Below, in pieces: positions 53,638 through 61,606 of a DNA stretch of 64,000 nucleotides. The translations under genes were made by a program, and so were the position numbers. The notes below the pieces were generated by a model, which was given only the letters and a program-made list of their open reading frames with translations, searched no databases and was not told the DNA's origin. The stretch spans positions 62,001 through 126,000 of the forward strand of contig NZ_CDBR01000082.1 in assembly GCF_000819685.1 (NCBI RefSeq), given 5' to 3'. The stretch comes from Aeromonas allosaccharophila. GTDB lineage: Bacteria; Pseudomonadota; Gammaproteobacteria; Enterobacterales; Aeromonadaceae. Numbering within the stretch: position 1 is the first letter of the stretch; each line of letters opens with the position of its first letter.

Positions 53638-54104
53638 GAGATCTCCTTGTTGCACAGAGTGGTTGCAAATAAACGGTGGCTCGCCAGTCAACCTGCCGCT
53701 GTCGCAAGGGATAGCCACAGTGACACGGGCCGGGCAGTGCGGGCCATCAAACCGTAAAAAATGAAAAAAGAGAGGTGCGGACAAATCGCGGGACAATCGA
53801 CAAAGACCTGGGCGCCCCCTGATAGGCGACCTGTTCGCATCTCCCCTTCGCCTATACCTCAGGCGTGGCGATACTAGGCCTAATCAATTAATCCGAGTGT
53901 GATTAACAACTCAAAACACTAACCAATCGGCTCAGGCCAATTAAAAATATTGATAAATGTGACAGGTGCGGGATTTCTGGTGGCATTCAGGCGTAAACAA
54001 GAGATACGCAAAAAGCATAGAGAGGGGGAAATGAAGAGATGAGGGGAGATGGGGCGCGGGATGGCGTGCTGATGCCATCCCGCGATTTTCGGTATGTCAG
54101 GTTG
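53638..54104. other. Gene-free stretch, C69 peptidase promoter region and maiA 3' end
   Basis: These 467 bp contain no gene. The A+T-rich part 53880-54010 probably carries the promoter of the C69 peptidase gene. The maiA side holds a perfect 11-bp hairpin, CGCGGGATGGC (54055-54065) with GCCATCCCGCG (54074-54084), 21 bp beyond the maiA stop. It probably marks the end of the tyrosine-degradation transcript, though no T tract follows it on the minus strand. Confidence 0.6.
54055..54084 (-). terminator. Hairpin at the end of the tyrosine-degradation operon
   Basis: CGCGGGATGGC pairs perfectly with GCCATCCCGCG around an 8-nt loop. The minus-strand side lacks a U tract, so it may be a Rho-dependent or RNA-protecting end of the hpd-hmgA-fah-maiA message. 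Confidence 0.6.
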
Positions 54105-54740
54105 TCACTGCGCGTCTGGCTGACTGGCAGGGGCTGCCTTGATAAAGGCCTGCAACTGTTCGCAATTGGCGACGATGCGGCGGATGGTGGGGTAATCGTC
54201 CAGGGTCATGTCGTAACGGTGCGCGTTATAGACCTGGGGCACCAGCATGCAGTCGGCCAGAGTCACTTCATTGCCGACGCAGTAGACACCGGCGGTGGTC
54301 ATCAACAGCTGTTCGAGGGCGGTGAAGGTCTCGTCAATCCAGTGGCGATACCAGTCTGCTTGCTGTGCTTTACTGGCCCTGACCTGCTCTTCCAGATAGC
54401 CCAGCACCCGCAGATTGTTGAGGGGGTGGATGTCACAGGCAATCATGTTGACGATCTGGCGCACCCGGGCCCGCGCCTCGGGGGCCGAGGGCATCAGGGA
54501 GTAGGCGGGATAGGTCTCGTCGAGGTACTCCATGATGGCGACGGACTGACCGATCTGCAGATCGCCATCCACCAGAAACGGCACCAACCCCTGCGGATTG
54601 AGGCGGCGATAGGCCTTCTCGCGCTGTTCGCCCTGCCGTAAATTGATCGGATGCTGCTCGTAGGCGAGCCCCTTGAGCTGCAACACGATCCGCACCCGAA
54701 AACTTGCCGACGAACGCCAATAGCCAAACAACTGCAACAT
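54105..54740 (-). CDS. maiA: Maleylacetoacetate isomerase
   Basis: A 211-residue zeta-class glutathione transferase that isomerises maleylacetoacetate to fumarylacetoacetate. The active-site loop is YWRSSASFRVRIVLQLKGL (near residues 7-25) with the SSxSxRVR signature. NPQGLVPFLVDGDLQIGQSVAIMEYL is the glutathione-binding segment. Length fits. The start at 54740 begins directly at the first strand. A 139-bp gap with two hairpins (GGCAGGTG 54776-54783 with CACCTGCC 54789-54796, and a GGGCC stem nearby) separates it from the upstream fah gene, so its level may be set by mRNA processing. Confidence 0.95.
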   Translation of the reverse strand: MLQLFGYWRSSASFRVRIVLQLKGLAYEQHPINLRQGEQREKAYRRLNPQGLVPFLVDGDLQIGQSVAIMEYLDETYPAYSLMPSAPEARARVRQIVNMIACDIHPLNNLRVLGYLEEQVRASKAQQADWYRHWIDETFTALEQLLMTTAGVYCVGNEVTLADCMLVPQVYNAHRYDMTLDDYPTIRRIVANCEQLQAFIKAAPASQPDAQ

Positions 54741-54879
54741 AATCTGTCCCTGCTTTTTATCTGGGCCCGAAGCCCGGCAGGTGCTTGCCACCTGCCTCCT
54801 TGTGTATCCGGCACCGGTTGAGGGCTCGTCGTGATCCGGACATATCCCGAATAGGTTTGCCACCAACCGGCGCTGGCCA

Positions 54880-55875
54880 TCAACCTCCCTGACCGCTCGC
54901 AGGCACCACCTGTTGAGAGATGGTGCCAAACAGGTTTTGGCCAGAGCGATCTTCCATCGCGATCGACACTCTATCACCAAACTGCAAATAGGAGGTTGTA
55001 GCTTGATCACAATCAAGAATTTCCAGCATGCGGCGCTCGGCGATGCAGGATGAACCGGCGCTGCGATCGTAGTTGGAGACGGTGCCCGAGCCGATGATGC
55101 AGCCAGCGCCAAGGGGACGGGTCTTGGCCGCATGGGCAATCAGCTCGAAGAAGCTGAAGGTCATATCCACCCCGGCATCCGGTGCGCCAAACAGGGTGCC
55201 ATTCAGATGGGTGCGCAGGGGCAGCAGCACCTTGCCATCGCGCCACGCATCCCCCAGCTCGTCCGGGGTGATGGCCACCGGCGAGAAGGCGCTGGACGGT
55301 TTGGACTGGAAGAAACCAAAGCCCTTGGCCAGCTCCCCCGGAATGAGGTTGCGCAGGCTCACATCGTTGACCAGCATCAACAGCTTGACGTGGCTGGTGG
55401 CCCCCTGCGGGCTCACCCCCATCGGCACATCGTCGGTGATGATGGCGATTTCCGACTCGAAATCGATCCCCCACTCCTCGGAGCCCATTACAATCGGCCC
55501 ACGGGGGGCGAGAAAGCTGTCGGAGCCCCCCTGATACATCAGCGGGTCGTGCCAGAAGCTCTCGGGCATCTCGGCGCCGCGCGCCTTGCGCACCAGCTCC
55601 ACATGGTTGACGTAGGCGCTGCCATCGGCCCACTGGTAGGCGCGCGGCAGCGGAGAGAGACAAGCAGCTTCGTCAAAGGGGAACGCCTCGGCCACGCGGC
55701 CCTCGTTGAGCTGTTGATAGACCGCCTCAAGCTTGGGGGCCAGCTCGGCCCACTCATCGAGGGCGGCCTGCAGGGTGGGAGCAATCTCGCTCACACGCAC
55801 CGCCCGGGTCAGATCCCGGCTCACCACCACCAAAGCACCATCGCGCTTGCCATTGTTCAATGTTGCCAATTTCAT
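54880..55875 (-). CDS. Fumarylacetoacetate hydrolase family protein (fumarylacetoacetase)
   Basis: A 331-residue FAH-domain protein. Conserved metal and substrate segments are FWHDPLMYQGGSDSFL, WGIDFESEIAIITDDVPMG and DVSLRNLIPGELAKGFGFF, with the His/Glu/Asp ligand pattern intact. GCIIGSGTVSNYDRSAGSSC is the usual FAH C-terminal motif. Its place between maiA and hmgA in a tyrosine-degradation operon supports cleavage of fumarylacetoacetate to fumarate and acetoacetate. It belongs to the short bacterial type, not the long eukaryotic FAH. ATG 55875 follows AAGGA. Confidence 0.93.
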   Translation of the reverse strand: MKLATLNNGKRDGALVVVSRDLTRAVRVSEIAPTLQAALDEWAELAPKLEAVYQQLNEGRVAEAFPFDEAACLSPLPRAYQWADGSAYVNHVELVRKARGAEMPESFWHDPLMYQGGSDSFLAPRGPIVMGSEEWGIDFESEIAIITDDVPMGVSPQGATSHVKLLMLVNDVSLRNLIPGELAKGFGFFQSKPSSAFSPVAITPDELGDAWRDGKVLLPLRTHLNGTLFGAPDAGVDMTFSFFELIAHAAKTRPLGAGCIIGSGTVSNYDRSAGSSCIAERRMLEILDCDQATTSYLQFGDRVSIAMEDRSGQNLFGTISQQVVPASGQGG

Positions 55876-55885
55876 AAGCGATTCC

Positions 55886-57037
55886 TTATTTGCTGGCAGC
55901 AGCGTCCGGGCGCTGCCAGCTGGAGACATACCGGGTGTTCTCGATCCCTTCGCACAGGCTGCCGACGTTTAGCGCATCGCGGGTGTCGAGCATCACCGCC
56001 ACCTCGTCGGTGAATTTCTTGGCATAGGCCTGCCCTGCCGCAAACGCCTTGGGATGGGGGCCGTGGGTGAAACCGGCAGGGTGGAAGGTGACCATGCCCC
56101 GCTCGATATTGTCCCGGCTGAAGAAATCCCCCGCGTGATAAAAGAGCACCTCGTCGTAATCATCATTGCTGTGGTAGAAGGGCACCTTGAGGGCGCCGGG
56201 GTCGCTCTCGATGGGGCGCGGCACGAAGGTACAAATCACGAAGCGGCTCGCCACAAAGGTGGAGTGGGCCGACGGCGGCAGATGGTAGCGGTGGCTCATC
56301 AGCGGGCGGATATCCCGCCAGTTGAGGCGCACCACGCACAAATCCCCGTGCCAACCTTGCGCATCCAGCGGGTTGAACGGCCAGGTGATGACCGACACCT
56401 GATCGTGGCGTTTCACCTGCAGCGACCAGGGGTTCTCATCCTGCTGAGCCAAAAAGCGCGCGTTGATGGCGGGCACATCGAGCGCCGCCGGGTCGAAGAT
56501 AGCGTGATTGCCCACCAGCCCCTTGTCCGGCAGCTGGTAGCTGTCGTTGGTCGCCTCGATCATCAGGATGAACATGGGCGCGTCGGGTTCGATGCGCCAC
56601 ATGGTGCCACGGGGGATCACCACATAGTCGCCATCACGCAAAGTCAGATGGCCGTAGTCGCAGAAGAACTCGCCGCTCCCCTCGTGGATAAAGAGCAGCT
56701 CGTCGCCATCGGCATTGCGCACCAGAAACGGCATCGCCTCGGAGAGCCGCCAGATCCGGTAGCGGCAATGGGGGTTGCTGAGAATGTCGGGGGCCACCCA
56801 GGGGGAGAGCGATCTCACCTCCTCTTGCAGGGCATTTAAGTCAAACAGCCGTGGCCGCAGTGGCCCTTCCCAACTGCTCCAGTCGGTGGGGGCATGCTTG
56901 TGGTGCATGTGGGTGGCGGGGCCGAAAAAGCCGCTGCGCCCCAGTTCGCGCTCATAGATGGCCTGTTCCGGCAGGTCGGCATGGGCCTGACGGGAGTGGG
57001 TTCCCTCCCGGTGGGGAAAGTTAATCCAGTTACGCAT
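55886..57037 (-). CDS. hmgA: Homogentisate 1,2-dioxygenase (HmgA)
   Basis: A 383-residue non-haem iron dioxygenase that opens the homogentisate ring to maleylacetoacetate. Segments GFFGPATHMHHKHAPTDW, DELLFIHEGSGEFFCDYGHL and YDEVLFYHAGDFFSRDNIERG contain the cupin-like strands, and FTHGPHPKAFAAG carries the iron His ligands. ATG 57037 overlaps the hpd stop by eight bases, so it is coupled to hpd. Loss of hmgA in Aeromonas and Vibrio relatives leads to brown pyomelanin, but this copy is complete. Confidence 0.92.
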   Translation of the reverse strand: MRNWINFPHREGTHSRQAHADLPEQAIYERELGRSGFFGPATHMHHKHAPTDWSSWEGPLRPRLFDLNALQEEVRSLSPWVAPDILSNPHCRYRIWRLSEAMPFLVRNADGDELLFIHEGSGEFFCDYGHLTLRDGDYVVIPRGTMWRIEPDAPMFILMIEATNDSYQLPDKGLVGNHAIFDPAALDVPAINARFLAQQDENPWSLQVKRHDQVSVITWPFNPLDAQGWHGDLCVVRLNWRDIRPLMSHRYHLPPSAHSTFVASRFVICTFVPRPIESDPGALKVPFYHSNDDYDEVLFYHAGDFFSRDNIERGMVTFHPAGFTHGPHPKAFAAGQAYAKKFTDEVAVMLDTRDALNVGSLCEGIENTRYVSSWQRPDAAASK

Positions 57038-58181
57038 CGCTCGCTCCCTCTTTGCGGGCACCTTTCTCATCCTCGCCGCCATCCAGCACGCCGCGGCGGA
57101 TCTGGTCCAGCTCGATCGATTCAAACAGTGCCTTGAAATTGCCCTCACCAAACCCTTCGTTGCCCTTGCGCTGGATGATCTCGAAGAAGACCGGGCCAAT
57201 CACGGTGTCGGTGAAGATCTGCAGCAGGATGCCATCCTTGGTGGGGGAGCCGTCGATGAGGATGCGCAGCTCTTTGAGGGCCGCCAGATCCTCCTTATGC
57301 CCCTCGACCCGGCTATTCACCTTCTCGTAGTAAGTATCCGGGGTCGGCATAAAGCCGGTACCGCGGCTGCGCAGGGTGCGGATGGTCTGGTAGATATCGC
57401 TGGAGGCCATGGCGATGTGCTGGATCCCCTCCCCCTTGTACTGGCGCAGATACTCCTCAATCTGGGACTTGTCATCCGCCGACTCGTTGATGGGGATGCG
57501 GATCTTGCCGCAGGGAGCGGTCATGGCGCGTGAATGCAACCCGGTCAGCTTGCCCTCGATATCGAAGTAGCGGATTTCGCGGAAGTTGCCGATCCGCTCG
57601 TAGAAGTTGGACCAGACATCCATATTGCCGCGATGGACGTTGTGGGTCAGGTGATCGATCTCGACAAGACCGGCATCCACCTCTACCATCCGGGCCTGCC
57701 AGTCGGGGTAGAAGACAAAGTCCACGTCATAGATGGAGCCCTTGTCACCATAGCGGTCGACAAAGGAGAGGGTGCTCTCGCCGATACCGTAGATGGCGGG
57801 AATATTGAGCTCCATCGGGCCAATCTTGCCGATAAAGGGCTTTGCCCCCTTGGTGATGGCGAACTGCTGGGCCTTGCCCGCATCGCTCACCCGAAACGCC
57901 ATGCCGCAGACGCTTGGCCCGTGCAGGCTGGCAAACTGCTCCGCTTGGGAGTGGGGCTCGGCATTGACCACGAAGTTGATATCCCCCTGCCGGTAGAGCC
58001 AGCACTGCTTGTGTTTGTGCCTGGCGATCTCGGCAAACCCGAGCGAGACAAACAGGCTCTTGAGGGCGGCAATCCCCTTGGCATCGGGGGCCGTGTACTC
58101 GACAAACTCGAAACCGTCCGTTCCTAACGGATTCGAGCTCAGCGGATTGATGGTATGGGTGGCGGAAGAGGTGGCATTCAT
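57030..58181 (-). CDS. hpd: 4-hydroxyphenylpyruvate dioxygenase
   Basis: A 383-residue Fe(II) dioxygenase converting 4-hydroxyphenylpyruvate to homogentisate. It has two vicinal-oxygen-chelate domains. In the catalytic C-terminal domain the iron ligands lie in VEIDHLTHNVHRGN, GEGIQHIAMASSD and VFFEIIQRKGNEGFGEGNF. ATG 58181 has AAGGAG upstream; an extended frame to 58358 is non-coding promoter DNA. It is the first gene of the operon, and a probable TyrR box lies 150 bp upstream. Confidence 0.95.
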   Translation of the reverse strand: MNATSSATHTINPLSSNPLGTDGFEFVEYTAPDAKGIAALKSLFVSLGFAEIARHKHKQCWLYRQGDINFVVNAEPHSQAEQFASLHGPSVCGMAFRVSDAGKAQQFAITKGAKPFIGKIGPMELNIPAIYGIGESTLSFVDRYGDKGSIYDVDFVFYPDWQARMVEVDAGLVEIDHLTHNVHRGNMDVWSNFYERIGNFREIRYFDIEGKLTGLHSRAMTAPCGKIRIPINESADDKSQIEEYLRQYKGEGIQHIAMASSDIYQTIRTLRSRGTGFMPTPDTYYEKVNSRVEGHKEDLAALKELRILIDGSPTKDGILLQIFTDTVIGPVFFEIIQRKGNEGFGEGNFKALFESIELDQIRRGVLDGGEDEKGARKEGASDA

Positions 58182-58328
58182 CGGGCGCTCCTTGCTCTTG
58201 ATTCGGTTAAAACGGATTGCAGCACCAGTGGTGCGACAAGTGTTAACAACTTGTTTCATTAGAGGCAGGGCGTAGCAGGAAGAGAAGAGGTGGGCCGCAG
58301 ATAGTTTTTCACAGCTGGCAGCAAAAGA

Positions 58329-58346
58329 TGTAAATGGATTGTGACA
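58329..58346 (-). promoter_or_regulatory. Probable TyrR box upstream of hpd
   Basis: TGTAAATGGATTGTGACA matches the TyrR operator TGTAAA-N6-TTTACA at 10 of 12 defined bases, as is usual for weak boxes. It lies 148 bp before the hpd start and about 60 bp from the divergent HAD gene's 3' end. It fits tyrosine- or phenylalanine-responsive control of the catabolic operon. Position relative to the promoter is unknown. Confidence 0.6.
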
Positions 58347-58404
58347 TTCAAGCCACAACCCTGCGGATCAAAGTGTGACGACCCGCATGGCTGTCAGCTT
58401 TGGC

Positions 58405-59112
58405 TTACAGTTGCCAGTTTTTGACCATCAGATGGGGTAAACGGGCCCGAGCCTTTTGCAGTCGCGTAGGCGTCGGATTGATCAACCACGCCTCTTCCCC
58501 CAACCCCAGCAGCGGCAGATCGTGCAGGCTGTCGCTTAAGGCCAGCTCGGCATCGAGGGCGCAGATCTCCGGCAGCAGCTTGTGCTGACCATGGCAATAG
58601 AAGCGCGGCATCAGGCCGCCAAAACGGTAGTGCATCTGCGAGCCAATGATCCGATGGGGCAACTGACCGGGCAGTTGCTGATAGAGCTGGGCTCGCACCA
58701 GCGCGCAGGGGCTGGCGGAGATCACCCAGCAGCGCCCCCCCTCGTGTTGCAGCAGATCGCGAGCCTGACGAAACAGTCCCGGCCTGGTGCGACAATAGCC
58801 ACGCACCAGCTTGCGCCACTCCAAGGGGGAGAGCCCCAGGGTGATGGCCCACCAGATAAGGGAGATACCGCGCCGCCGCTGGCTGGGAACAAGATAGACC
58901 ACCCCCCCCAGCGCAATCACCGGCAACAACAGCAGCGGCCAGATCCGGCGGCGCAGGATATAGCGCAGCAGACCGGCGTGGCTGTCGCCGGGGGCCAGAG
59001 TGTCGTCAAAGTCGGCCAGGATCCAGCGCGGAGTGCTCCCGTCAGAGGCATTGGATGCATCACGCTCTTTTGCTGAATGGATCATGGCGTCAGGCTCTCG
59101 GCGCATAAACAT
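58405..59112 (-). CDS. HAD-superfamily hydrolase, subfamily IB
   Basis: A 235-residue HAD phosphatase. Motif I is ILADFDDTLAPGD with D34 and D36, and motif II is CWVISASPCALV. LPEICALDAELALSDSLHDLPLLG is the motif III/IV region. Between these lies a hydrophobic segment near residues 55-75 (IWPLLLLPVIALGGVVYLV), which suggests membrane association, as in some SerB-like or PlsC-linked family members. Its ATG shares one base with the stop of the RluA-like gene (TGATG), giving translational coupling. Substrate unknown. Confidence 0.82.
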   Translation of the reverse strand: MFMRREPDAMIHSAKERDASNASDGSTPRWILADFDDTLAPGDSHAGLLRYILRRRIWPLLLLPVIALGGVVYLVPSQRRRGISLIWWAITLGLSPLEWRKLVRGYCRTRPGLFRQARDLLQHEGGRCWVISASPCALVRAQLYQQLPGQLPHRIIGSQMHYRFGGLMPRFYCHGQHKLLPEICALDAELALSDSLHDLPLLGLGEEAWLINPTPTRLQKARARLPHLMVKNWQL

Positions 59113-59771
59113 CAGGGCGCAAGGGCTGCGATGGCGGCCGTGAGCTCGGGGGTGACAAACTCGGCCCCCAGTGAGGGCGGGCAGACAAAGTCGAACGGTT
59201 CGCCCGCCAGGGTGAAGCTGAGCCGCCAGGCGTGCAGATAGCCACGCTCGGCTGGCGTACCGCCATAGCGCTCATCCCCGAGAATGGGGGCGCCGATGCT
59301 TTTGAGGGCAACCCGGATCTGGTGGGTCTTGCCGGTCTGGGGTTTGATGCGATAGAGCCGCAGCCCCTCGCGCACCGACACCGAATCAAACCAGCTGATG
59401 GCGGGGTTTTCCAGCGTGCGCGCCAGCAGCCAGCTGCCGCCACGCCCCTTTTGCATATCCCCTTTTACCCAGCCCTGCTTCTTCTTCGGTTTGCGATCGG
59501 AGAGCGCCAGATACTGCTTGCTCACCTCGCGGGCTGCAAAGGCCATGCTCAGCTCGCGATTCGCCTCTGTAGTGCGGGCCAGCAGCACCAGCCCGGAGGT
59601 CATCTTGTCGAGCCGGTGCACCGGATAGAGAGTCAGACCCGTATCGGCCTTCACGCGATTGACCAGCCCCGGATTGACCGCCTCACCGTCGCCCTTCTCG
59701 TCATGCATGCCGATGCCGGGCTGCTTGTCGATAACCAGGAAAGCGGGATGCTCAAACAATATCCGGTACAT
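59112..59771 (-). CDS. RluA-family pseudouridine synthase-like protein
   Basis: A 219-residue catalytic-domain-only pseudouridine synthase with the motif VHRLDKMTSGLVLLA, in which D55 is the nucleophilic Asp. DKQPGIGMHDEKGDGE, GKTHQIRVALKSIGAPILGDERYG and the late strand PFDFVCPP are as in the RluA/TIGR01621 subfamily. There is no S4 RNA-binding domain, so the RNA substrate, probably rRNA or tRNA, cannot be assigned. ATG 59771 opens MYRILFEHPAFLVIDK. The HAD gene follows with a one-base overlap. Confidence 0.88.
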   Translation of the reverse strand: MYRILFEHPAFLVIDKQPGIGMHDEKGDGEAVNPGLVNRVKADTGLTLYPVHRLDKMTSGLVLLARTTEANRELSMAFAAREVSKQYLALSDRKPKKKQGWVKGDMQKGRGGSWLLARTLENPAISWFDSVSVREGLRLYRIKPQTGKTHQIRVALKSIGAPILGDERYGGTPAERGYLHAWRLSFTLAGEPFDFVCPPSLGAEFVTPELTAAIAALAP

Positions 59772-59906
59772 AAAACCTCGGGAACTGGGGGATAAGGCAC
59801 GCAGCCAACAGCTGGCGGCGCTCGGGAGTGCTGCATTCTCCCTGCTCGGCCGCTATTTGGCAAACCGGGTGGGCCGCCGACGAAGATGAAAAAGCCGACG
59901 AAAATG

Positions 59907-59943
59907 AAAAATGGCCCCGCCTGCAACAGGCGGGGCCATTTTC
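59907..59943. terminator. Strong bidirectional terminator of the basic-amino-acid importer
   Basis: AAAATGGCCCCGCCTG (59908-59923) pairs with CAGGCGGGGCCATTTT (59927-59942) over a CAA loop. On the minus strand it lies 23 bp beyond the last permease gene. Confidence 0.9.
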
Positions 59944-59965
59944 GGTCATCTTGGCAGATCAACCC

Positions 59966-60658
59966 TTACACATTGCGCGGGCGCAGGTGGGCGTGCCAGC
60001 GCGCTTCCCACTTCTTGAACAGCCAGACGATGACAAAGGTGAGCAGCATATAGAGCAGACCCGCGGTCAAAAACGCCTCGAACGGACTGTAGTAGCGGGA
60101 GTTGATGATCCGCGCCGCACCAGTCAGATCGACGATGGTGATGATGCCCGCCACCGCCGAACCTTGCAGCATGAAGATCACCTCATTGCTGTAGGCAGGC
60201 AGTGCCCGACGAAACGAGTTGGGCAAAATGATCCGGGTCAGGGTCTGCCAGCGGGTCATGCCAAAGGCGTTGGCCGCCTCAATCTGGCCACGCGGCATAT
60301 TGTGCACCGCCCCGCGCACGATCTCGGCGGTATAGGCGGCGGTATTTAGGGTGAAGGCCAGCAGGGTGCAGAACCAGGCCTCGGAGAAGAGCGACCAGGC
60401 GGCACTGTTTTTCAGCCACTCCCACTGGGCGGCGCCGTAGTAGATGATAAAGAGCTGCACCAGCAGCGGGGTGCCACGAAAGAAGTAGATATAGGCCCAG
60501 ATCGGCCCCTTGATCAGCCAGTTGCGGCTATTGCGCAGGATGCCCATGGGCACCGCCAGCATCAGACCGAGGAGCAGAGAGAGGGCCACCAGCCAGACGG
60601 TGGTATAGAGCCCCTCCCAATAGGTGGGCCACTCTTTGAGAATGATTGAGAAATCCAT
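59966..60658 (-). CDS. Basic amino-acid ABC transporter permease (HisM/ArtM-type)
   Basis: A 230-residue permease with about five membrane helices. The EAA loop is GQIEAANAFGMTRWQTLTRIILP (shown to the conserved G and P, near residues 146-166), the coupling site to the ATPase. YFFRGTPLLVQLFIIYYG is the conserved HisM segment, and PAYSNEVIFMLQGSAVAG follows. It is the second permease of the importer and its start lies only 3 bp from the upstream permease stop. Closest in pattern to HisM/AotM, so lysine, arginine, ornithine or histidine are the probable substrates. Confidence 0.88.
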   Translation of the reverse strand: MDFSIILKEWPTYWEGLYTTVWLVALSLLLGLMLAVPMGILRNSRNWLIKGPIWAYIYFFRGTPLLVQLFIIYYGAAQWEWLKNSAAWSLFSEAWFCTLLAFTLNTAAYTAEIVRGAVHNMPRGQIEAANAFGMTRWQTLTRIILPNSFRRALPAYSNEVIFMLQGSAVAGIITIVDLTGAARIINSRYYSPFEAFLTAGLLYMLLTFVIVWLFKKWEARWHAHLRPRNV

Positions 60659-60661
60659 GGC

Positions 60662-61402
60662 TTACCTCGTCTTTATCGCATAGTGGCGCTCGGCCCACTT
60701 GAGCGCCGAGGTGGAGACTGCGGTGAAGATCAGGAAGATCAGCGCCACCGCCATGTAGAAGGTGAAAGGTTGCTGGGTTGAACCCGCCGCCAGCGAGGCT
60801 TTGCGCACCATGTCATCAAGGCCGATGATGGAGACCAGCGCGGTGGTTTTCAGCAGCACCAGCCAGTTGTTGCCAAACCCCGGCAGGGCGTGGCGCATCA
60901 TCTGGGGGAAGAGGATCCGCACAAACACCTGAGTTGCCCGCATGCCAAAGGCGCGTGCGGCCTCCAGCTCGCCCTTGTCCACTGCCAGAATGGCGCCGCG
61001 GAAGGTCTCGGTCATGTAGGCGCCGAAGATAAAGCCGATGGTCGCGACACCGGCCACAAAGGGGCTGATATCGATATAGTCCGGGAGCAGGGAGACCCAC
61101 TCCTGATTGGGATTACTTTCCAGCAACCAGTTGTTGTAAGCCTCGTTGACCCAGCTGCAGATGCCGTTGATCAGCACCTGGCCGCCAAAGAAGAGCAGCA
61201 TCATCAGCACCAGATCGGGGATGCCGCGAATAATGGTGGTGTAGCCGGTGGCGATGGCCCGGGCCCACTTGTAGGGAGAGAGTTTGGCCAGCGCCCCCAG
61301 CATCCCCAGCAGCAAGGCCAGCAGCAGAGAGGCCAGCGCCACTTCCAGGGTGACCCAGGCACCCTCCAGCAGCGAGGCTTCGTATCCTTTCAAATCAAAC
61401 AT
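60662..61402 (-). CDS. Basic amino-acid ABC transporter permease (HisQ/ArtQ-type)
   Basis: A 246-residue permease with an extra periplasmic segment near 80-110 (the NPNQEWVSLLPDYIDISPF region), otherwise like HisQ. The EAA loop is GELEAARAFGMRATQVFVRI and TTIIRGIPDLVLMMLLFFGG is the conserved early helix. ATG 61402 has GGAG 6 bp upstream; two further in-frame ATGs up to 61441 are less well supported. It is separated from the binding-protein gene by 186 bp carrying a REP-like hairpin, which would lower permease expression relative to the binding protein. Confidence 0.87.
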   Translation of the reverse strand: MFDLKGYEASLLEGAWVTLEVALASLLLALLLGMLGALAKLSPYKWARAIATGYTTIIRGIPDLVLMMLLFFGGQVLINGICSWVNEAYNNWLLESNPNQEWVSLLPDYIDISPFVAGVATIGFIFGAYMTETFRGAILAVDKGELEAARAFGMRATQVFVRILFPQMMRHALPGFGNNWLVLLKTTALVSIIGLDDMVRKASLAAGSTQQPFTFYMAVALIFLIFTAVSTSALKWAERHYAIKTR

Positions 61403-61533
61403 GGGCAGCTCCATTGCAATTAATAGGGCCCATTGCTCCACACAGAGAACATGGGCCCCGGGACTACTGGCGAGGTGAGCCGATCGGCCTGTTACTTGTC
61501 GTTGAGTAAAACGTCACAAGTCCCCTCACCCTG

Positions 61534-61554
61534 CCCTCTCCCAAAGGGAGAGGG
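61534..61554. repeat. REP-like hairpin in the importer operon
   Basis: CCCTCTCCC (61534-61542) pairs with GGGAGAGGG (61546-61554), within the longer repeat-type sequence CCTCACCCTGCCCTCTCCC. Similar elements are scattered through many proteobacterial genomes. Placed between the periplasmic binding-protein gene and the permease genes, it parallels the REP in Salmonella hisJ-hisQ, which stabilises the upstream message. Confidence 0.75.
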
Positions 61555-61562
61555 AACTGCCT

Positions 61563-61606
61563 TTACTCGCCGTAAACGTCCTCTGGTTTTATTCGCCGTA
61601 AACGTC
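61563..61606. repeat. 18-bp direct duplication of the binding-protein gene end
   Basis: TTACTCGCCGTAAACGTC (61563-61580) and TTATTCGCCGTAAACGTC (61589-61606) differ at one base. The second copy is the real C-terminus of the binding protein (residues DVYGE plus stop, read on the minus strand). The first copy is an out-of-gene duplicate that still encodes DVYGE and a stop. It suggests recent slippage or recombination beside the REP-like element. Confidence 0.7.
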
